A stretch of DNA of 5,419 nt from XYC2-FULL-41-22 sp041666465 (GTDB lineage: Bacteria > Patescibacteriota > Gracilibacteria > UBA1369 > UBA12470). The stretch covers positions 1 to 5,419 of the forward strand of contig JBAYGX010000105.1 of the NCBI GenBank assembly GCA_041666465.1, in the 5' to 3' direction. Positions 1 through 2,707 of this stretch are shown here, piece by piece; the first letter of the stretch is position 1, and each line of letters begins with the position of its first letter. The notes under the pieces are model-generated. The model made no database searches. It was not told the DNA's origin and saw nothing but the letters and a program-made list of their open reading frames with translations. The position numbers and the translations under genes are program-made.

Positions 1-209
1 ACAAGGACATATCCACTTTTTTGAAGAGACATGTATAAATCCTGATTTCTTTCTATGTATCCTATGAACATATAAGCCGTTTTTATTGCGTATTTTTCTG
101 CTAGGTAAATGCGAAATTTTCTCCAATCTAATTTCCAACCTGCATCTCTGATGCCCAAGTTTACATTTTGACTGTCTATGAATGCATAGTTTTTTAACGG
201 TTTTCGCAT
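1..209 (-). CDS. NYN-domain (PIN-like) protein, N-terminal part only
   Basis: This gene is cut by the left edge; 69 codons are visible from an ATG at 209 reading leftwards, and an in-frame TAA at 222-224 fixes the start closely. The visible N-terminus contains YAFIDSQNVNLG (residues 8-19), with Asp12 and Asn15 at the end of the first beta strand. This is the typical entry motif of NYN domains, the PIN-like nuclease fold whose acidic residues bind a divalent metal. It continues with GWKLDWRKFRIYL (24-36), MFIGYI (47-52) and NQDLYMSLQKSGYVL (55-69), matching the pattern of the abundant single-domain CPR NYN proteins from memory. Those proteins are presumed RNA-processing enzymes, but substrates are not established. 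The remaining acidic active-site residues should lie beyond the edge. The gene is divergent from the acetyltransferase at 293. No Shine-Dalgarno sequence is seen before the ATG. Confidence 0.85.
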   Translation of the reverse strand, partial: MRKPLKNYAFIDSQNVNLGIRDAGWKLDWRKFRIYLAEKYAIKTAYMFIGYIERNQDLYMSLQKSGYVL

Positions 210-238
210 GATGGAAGATGATTAGTGCGAAAAATCCT

Positions 239-266
239 ATACTAGGCACATTAAATTTATGTTAAA
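239..266 (-). promoter_or_regulatory. Possible promoter for the NYN gene
   Basis: On the minus strand, TTTAAC (261-266, three of six matches to TTGACA) is followed after 16 bases by TAGTAT (239-244, a -10-like hexamer), leaving about 29 bases to the ATG at 209. The same bases read on the plus strand give TATACT (238-243), a good -10 but without a recognisable -35. The 83-base gap between divergent genes must hold both promoters, yet neither assignment is strong. Confidence 0.3.
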
Positions 267-276
267 AAGAGAACGC

Positions 277-282
277 TATTAA
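277..282 (+). promoter_or_regulatory. Possible -10 box of the acetyltransferase gene
   Basis: TATTAA lies ten bases before the ATG at 293. If it is a -10 box, transcription would begin at or within a few bases of the start codon, giving a leaderless or near-leaderless mRNA, which would fit the missing Shine-Dalgarno sequence. No good -35 is visible at the right distance. TATACT at 238-243 is an alternative -10 that would give a leader of roughly 45 bases. Confidence 0.25.
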
Positions 283-292
283 ATCCCCTCTC

Positions 293-736
293 ATGTATAT
301 CGAATTAAAACGAATCGATCGCAAGAATTTTGATGCGTTTTTTCGGATATTAAGCGCGATGACGAAATGGGCTGGGAAAGGAGTTATGACTGAGAAGCAG
401 AAAGATATGCTTGTTGCGGATTACTTTCATGAGCCGTCGAGATTCGAGGGATTTGTGGCTTATGCTGATGGTGAAGAGGCTGGTTTTGTGTCTTTCTTTC
501 AGGGGTATGCCACGATGGACGCGAGGACGACTATGTATGTTGAAGATATTTTTGTTCTGGAAAGATTCCAGGGAAAAGGAGTTGGGAAGACTCTTATGTC
601 AGAGTGTTTCAAGATTGCGAAAGAACGAGGTTATTGCCGAGTCGATCTTTTATCTTTTGGCGAAAAACCGAAAAAGTTCTACGAAAAACTTGGCGGCGAA
701 TGGCATCAGGGGAATTTTCATTATAGGTGGGAGTGA
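293..736 (+). CDS. GNAT-family N-acetyltransferase, SSAT-like
   Basis: The protein has 147 residues, the normal length of a single GNAT domain, so it looks complete. The acetyl-CoA pyrophosphate-binding motif is clear: after YVEDIFVL (residues 82-89, strand beta4) comes RFQGKGVG (91-98), fitting R/Q-x-x-G-x-G/A, and then the helix LMSECFKIAKERG. The late motif KKFYEKLGGEW (127-137) and the aromatic C-terminus HYRWE resemble spermidine/spermine (diamine) acetyltransferases, whose general pattern is YxEDxYV, RGxGxG and FYxxxGA. Tyr130 is the usual position of the general acid. This suggests acetylation of an amine, polyamine or amino-acid side chain, but the substrate cannot be read from the sequence. 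It acts as a soluble cytoplasmic enzyme. The ATG at 293 is the first in frame after a TAA at 263 and has no Shine-Dalgarno. Its TGA directly touches the stop codon of the convergent nuclease-like gene. Confidence 0.88.
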   Translation: MYIELKRIDRKNFDAFFRILSAMTKWAGKGVMTEKQKDMLVADYFHEPSRFEGFVAYADGEEAGFVSFFQGYATMDARTTMYVEDIFVLERFQGKGVGKTLMSECFKIAKERGYCRVDLLSFGEKPKKFYEKLGGEWHQGNFHYRWE

Positions 737-1615
737 TTACTTATCAATTGTTCTTCCGTAAGACATCTTGAGTAAGTTCATGAGTAGTTCTTTGTTTTTT
801 ATTAAATCTTGTTTCGAAATTTTGATTCTATAGCTGTTCCATTTATTGTCATATCCCATCAAATTCAACCCAGCATCTTCAATCAATTTATCTATTTCGT
901 TTGTTTGTTCTAGTTTTATTTCAATTGCTGTATTTGATTTCTGAGGTCTAAATACTACGAAATTATCAGGCTGTCCGTCTTTGGCTAGCCCGATATAGAA
1001 CTTATTGTATTTAAGCTCATATCCATTTGTAAATTCGTTTATCATTGATAAAAGCTCGTCTGCCAAAGCAACTGTTTTCGGAGTACCTCTTTTCTCCCAG
1101 TAATTTCTATCTGTTACTTCCTTAATCTCATCTTCTTCGACCAGTCCGAGACTAACTTCATTTAAAACTGTGGTGAAATTTAGCCAATAATCATTGCCAT
1201 TTTTGAAAGCCTCCATCTTGATTGCTATTAACGGGATCGATCCGTTAAAAATATTTATTACATTTAGGAATCTATTTGTAATATCTTCAGCAATAATAAC
1301 AGCACAATGATCGTATTGCGGATATCTTTTTTTTTCGATATCCCAATACTCAATAGTCCTAATAATATGGCTTTCGTCCACTTTCCCTAGCTGTATTTCC
1401 ACTTCGTATCTTCTTTCCGAGTCAGAATCTTGTAGTAGCAAATCCAACCTGCCTGCTTTTGGATGGATTCTTTCTTTATCTTTCAATATCAAATCGCCTA
1501 ATCCAAGTACAGACGGATCATTTGCGATAATTTCTTGTACCCATTTTTCTGTTAAGAAAGGGTGATTAATAAGACTTACTTTTTCTGGCTTGATTAGGTT
1601 GATTTGGGTTATCAT
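737..1615 (-). CDS. PD-(D/E)XK nuclease-like protein of unknown role
   Basis: This is a 292-residue soluble protein. The N-terminal half carries a PD-(D/E)XK-like core: an N-terminal helix (LTEKWVQEIIANDP, 21-34), GRLDLLL (55-61) with the candidate metal-binding Asp58, and YEVEIQLGKVDESHIIRT (70-87) with Glu73-Ile-Gln75. The usual Lys of E-x-K is replaced by Gln, as in the ENQL motif I recall from DUF4268-type proteins, which also share the following D..H spacing. HCAVIIAEDI (103-112) is a typical later core strand. Residues about 200-287, with KYNKFYIGL and an alternating strand/helix pattern, look like a separate small C-terminal domain resembling DUF5655. Such proteins are annotated as nuclease-superfamily members, often near mobile or defence genes; activity and target are unknown. 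It follows the small membrane protein by 27 bases and probably shares its transcript. No Shine-Dalgarno precedes the ATG at 1615. Confidence 0.7.
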   Translation of the reverse strand: MITQINLIKPEKVSLINHPFLTEKWVQEIIANDPSVLGLGDLILKDKERIHPKAGRLDLLLQDSDSERRYEVEIQLGKVDESHIIRTIEYWDIEKKRYPQYDHCAVIIAEDITNRFLNVINIFNGSIPLIAIKMEAFKNGNDYWLNFTTVLNEVSLGLVEEDEIKEVTDRNYWEKRGTPKTVALADELLSMINEFTNGYELKYNKFYIGLAKDGQPDNFVVFRPQKSNTAIEIKLEQTNEIDKLIEDAGLNLMGYDNKWNSYRIKISKQDLIKNKELLMNLLKMSYGRTIDK

Positions 1616-1642
1616 TGAGATTTGGGTTGTTTTTTGAAATTG

Positions 1643-1846
1643 CTAGCGATTTAATTGTATCTGAATATATGCTATTGCGTTATGAATAATTGGTATCACC
1701 ATTACTATGGTTAATATTACGATTGATATTGTAAGTCTAATCATAATCTTATTTTGAGAACTAGTTTCTTTATTTGTGCTTTTGATTGTTTCATTTAATT
1801 CGTTAACTGCATTTACTACATGTATGTCACTATACGAAAGAGACAT
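1643..1846 (-). CDS. Small single-pass membrane protein, unknown function
   Basis: I do not recognise a family. From the ATG at 1846 the product has 67 residues: a polar, probably helical N-terminal part with Asn/Glu/Lys/Ser-rich sequence (HVVNAVNELNETIKSTNKE) and one hydrophobic segment near the C-terminus (IRLTISIVILTIVMVIPII) ending in a short polar tail. Few positive charges flank the segment, so orientation is unclear. The same frame is open further up to an ATG at 1882 or a TTG at 1906. I prefer 1846 because the extra residues look like translated AT-rich spacer and a -10-like TATTAT covers 1883-1888. The gene lies 27 bases before the nuclease-like gene on the same strand, suggesting a two-gene unit in which it might be a membrane anchor or partner. 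The whole block is more AT-rich than dnaE. Protein status is plausible rather than certain. Confidence 0.5.
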   Translation of the reverse strand: MSLSYSDIHVVNAVNELNETIKSTNKETSSQNKIMIRLTISIVILTIVMVIPIIHNAIAYIQIQLNR

Positions 1847-1882
1847 TGAAGATTGAGTGTTAAATAATCTGATTTTTAACAT

Positions 1883-1910
1883 ATAATAAATGATAAAATA
1901 ACTCAAACAA
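1883..1910 (-). promoter_or_regulatory. Possible promoter of the membrane protein / nuclease pair
   Basis: On the minus strand TTGTTT (1905-1910, three of six to the -35 consensus) is separated by 16 bases from TATTAT (1883-1888, five of six to TATAAT). Transcription would start near 1876, before the ATG at 1846. The surrounding DNA is very AT-rich, so chance matches are common. Confidence 0.35.
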
Positions 1911-1918
1911 TTTCCATT

Positions 1919-1999
1919 TTACTTTGTGCCATACTTCCTCATTGCTTTTCGTTCAATAGGGGCTGGCTCGATTTTTTTGCGAAATAAGTTATCTATCAT
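1919..1999 (-). CDS. Possible 26-residue micro-ORF
   Basis: From an ATG at 1999 (or a GTG one codon earlier) a short reading frame codes for a basic peptide starting MIDNLFRKK, with an EPAPIERKA centre and a KYGTK end, closed by TAA. Five Lys and three Arg in 26 residues plus a Pro-rich middle make it look more protein-like than the spacer around it. It is in the same frame as the downstream membrane protein, separated by one stop and then by TTG and ATG candidates. An AGG eight bases before the ATG is the nearest thing to a ribosome binding site. It may be a real micropeptide, a degraded gene remnant, or chance. Confidence 0.22.
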   Translation of the reverse strand: MIDNLFRKKIEPAPIERKAMRKYGTK

Positions 2000-2046
2000 C
2001 ACTGTTGCCTATTTCATCTTACTTTCTACTTCAAGAGGGAAATCCT

Positions 2047-2109
2047 CGCCTCATTGGAAAATTTGAAGTCTGTTCTTCCGAACAGAATATCAGAATTTTC
2101 CATTCGGCG
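2047..2109 (-). other. Long imperfect hairpin with GNRA-type loop, 3' of tRNA-Leu
   Basis: Three nested inverted repeats share one centre: CGCC 2047-2050 with GGCG 2106-2109 (4 bp), TGGAAAATT 2055-2063 with AATTTTCCA 2094-2102 (9 bp, perfect), and TCTGTTC 2069-2075 with GAACAGA 2080-2086 (7 bp, perfect) around a four-base loop. Read on the minus strand, the transcript strand of tRNA-Leu, the loop is GGAA, a GNRA-type tetraloop. Small internal loops separate the three stems. No T-run follows on either strand, so it is not a canonical intrinsic terminator. It could be a structured RNA in the tRNA 3' trailer, a palindromic repeat element, or a processing site. The fold is derived by eye; strand is assigned from the loop type and the neighbouring tRNA. 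Confidence 0.6.
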
Positions 2110-2110
2110 T

Positions 2111-2147
2111 CCTTCGCTCACGGAAGGCTCGATGGAACTCGCCTTCC
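2111..2147 (-). other. Two alternative, mutually exclusive hairpins
   Basis: GGAAGGC at 2122-2128 pairs perfectly with GCCTTCC at 2141-2147 (7 bp, 12-base loop). The GAAGG part (2123-2127) can instead pair with CCTTC at 2111-2115 (5 bp, 7-base loop). Both cannot form together. CGCC at 2140-2143 could also compete for the GGCG arm of the neighbouring long hairpin (2106-2109). The segment is clearly richer in G and C than the spacer on either side of it. Confidence 0.45.
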
Positions 2148-2180
2148 TAACGCTTCGGAACGGATTTCTCGCACTTATTA

Positions 2181-2264
2181 TGGTGCTGCGGGAGAGACTC
2201 GAACTCTCACGGGTTTCCCCACTGGTTCCTAAGACCAGCGTGTATACCATTTCACCACCGCAGC
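2181..2264 (-). tRNA. tRNA-Leu (anticodon UAG), CCA encoded
   Basis: Reading the minus strand, all arms can be drawn without mismatch: acceptor GCTGCGG (2258-2264) with CCGCAGC (2185-2191), D-stem GTG/CAC with a GG-containing loop, anticodon stem CTGGT/ACCAG, T-stem GAGAG/CTCTC with loop TTCGAGT. The anticodon loop CTTAGGA (2227-2233) gives anticodon UAG at 2229-2231, decoding CUA and CUG and probably other CUN leucine codons. A 13-base variable region with a GGG/CCC stem marks it as a class II tRNA, as expected for leucine. The discriminator is A (2184), also typical for tRNA-Leu, and CCA (2181-2183) is genome-encoded. The length is 84 bases. It stands alone, divergent from the DUF5665-dnaE unit, with its own promoter at 2317-2345. 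Confidence 0.97.
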
Positions 2265-2281
2265 ATGTTTTCAAACACTTT

Positions 2282-2303
2282 AGGTCTGTCATGTGACAGA
2301 CCT
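2282..2303 (-). promoter_or_regulatory. Perfect 9-bp hairpin/palindrome in the tRNA-Leu leader
   Basis: AGGTCTGTC (2282-2290) and GACAGACCT (2295-2303) are perfect inverted repeats around a four-base centre, ATGT on the plus strand. The palindrome ends 17 bases before the mature 5' end of the tRNA and begins a few bases after the predicted transcription start, so it should be the first structure of the pre-tRNA leader. It is not followed by a T-run in either direction, which argues against a terminator. It may stabilise or position the leader for RNase P, or be an operator for a dimeric regulator between the divergent tRNA and dnaE units. Confidence 0.6.
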
Positions 2304-2316
2304 TCTTGCGTTGGGC

Positions 2317-2345
2317 ATATTATTTTTAAGTTTTAATCTAGTCAA
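2317..2345 (-). promoter_or_regulatory. Promoter of tRNA-Leu
   Basis: On the minus strand TTGACT (2340-2345, five of six to TTGACA) is followed by exactly 17 bases and then TAATAT (2317-2322, four of six to TATAAT). Start of transcription is expected near 2309-2311, giving a leader of about 46 bases that contains the 2282-2303 hairpin. This is the best-formed promoter in the window. Confidence 0.65.
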
Positions 2346-2365
2346 ACGGAAATCAAAATGTTACT

Positions 2366-2384
2366 TTTAATTTGATCCAATAAT
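2366..2384 (+). promoter_or_regulatory. Candidate -10 elements of the DUF5665-dnaE unit
   Basis: Two -10-like hexamers precede the ATG at 2393: TTTAAT (2366-2371, five of six) and AATAAT (2379-2384). The second would place the transcription start at or next to the ATG, a leaderless arrangement. Neither has a good -35 at 16-18 bases. A weaker pair further up is TTGGGC (2311-2316) with TAATCT (2334-2339), overlapping the tRNA promoter on the other strand. The assignment is uncertain. Confidence 0.25.
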
Positions 2385-2392
2385 CCCACCAA

Positions 2393-2695
2393 ATGTTTAA
2401 AAAGAAAAAAATAAAAACAGAAAATATGACTCCCGTTAATGTCAAGTTTGACCTCGGGAAATTTTCAACACTTACCGATTTCGTTCGGTATTATTCGTCA
2501 CCATGGAAAATCTTTTTCAGTAACTTCCTTGCGGGTACCGCTTATGGACTTGGGTTCGTTATCGGAGCTGCGGTTCTTGTCACCATAATTGCTTATATTC
2601 TGGGACATATCCTCGTTAATATCCCTATTGTTGGTGAATTTTTCGCGTGGGTTAACGACTGGCTTGCGGCTAATCTCGACACTTACAAGAAATAA
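2393..2695 (+). CDS. DUF5665-like small membrane protein
   Basis: The 100-residue product has a basic N-terminus (FKKKKIK), a soluble stretch to about residue 36, then SNFLAGTAYGLGFVIGAA and VLVTIIAYILG forming one long membrane segment (about 46-71), followed by VNIPIVGEFFAWVNDWL (75-91), a hydrophobic or amphipathic helix, and a polar end. The core NFLAGxxxGLGFxIGA plus IPIVGEF matches the pattern I recall for DUF5665 proteins, whose function is unknown. The basic N-terminus should face the cytoplasm. The start is the first ATG after the divergent tRNA promoter and has no Shine-Dalgarno; the ATG at 2426 (Met12) is possible. It is 12 bases upstream of dnaE and in the same frame, so the two are very likely co-transcribed and perhaps translationally coupled. 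A functional link to replication is not shown by the sequence. Confidence 0.8.
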   Translation: MFKKKKIKTENMTPVNVKFDLGKFSTLTDFVRYYSSPWKIFFSNFLAGTAYGLGFVIGAAVLVTIIAYILGHILVNIPIVGEFFAWVNDWLAANLDTYKK

Positions 2696-2707
2696 CACCT
2701 TGCGCTG

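Noticed and set aside
411..761. Plus-strand frame overlapping the acetyltransferase
   Set aside because: It is a shifted-frame shadow of the GNAT gene, with no recognisable domain, and runs into the convergent gene.
734..775. UGA recoded as glycine or tryptophan, as in some CPR lineages
   Set aside because: The GNAT domain ends naturally at the TGA with an HYRWE terminus, and the 904 visible dnaE codons contain no in-frame TGA, so the standard reading suffices.
1956..1980. GC-rich stretch followed by a seven-T run on the plus strand, resembling an intrinsic terminator
   Set aside because: The GGGGCTGGCTC segment has no complementary partner within stem distance, and no plus-strand gene ends upstream of it.
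2026..2292. Open frames on both strands spanning the tRNA-Leu and its flanks (2026-2292 minus; 2005-2232 and 2054-2296 plus)
   Set aside because: They translate straight through a perfectly folded tRNA, including peptides such as GETRTLTGFP that are well-known artefacts of tRNA sequence. The remaining codons are explained by the inverted repeats.
2282..2310. The 2282-2303 hairpin as a terminator
   Set aside because: Neither strand has a T-run after the stem, and it sits between the tRNA promoter and the tRNA, where termination would silence the gene.
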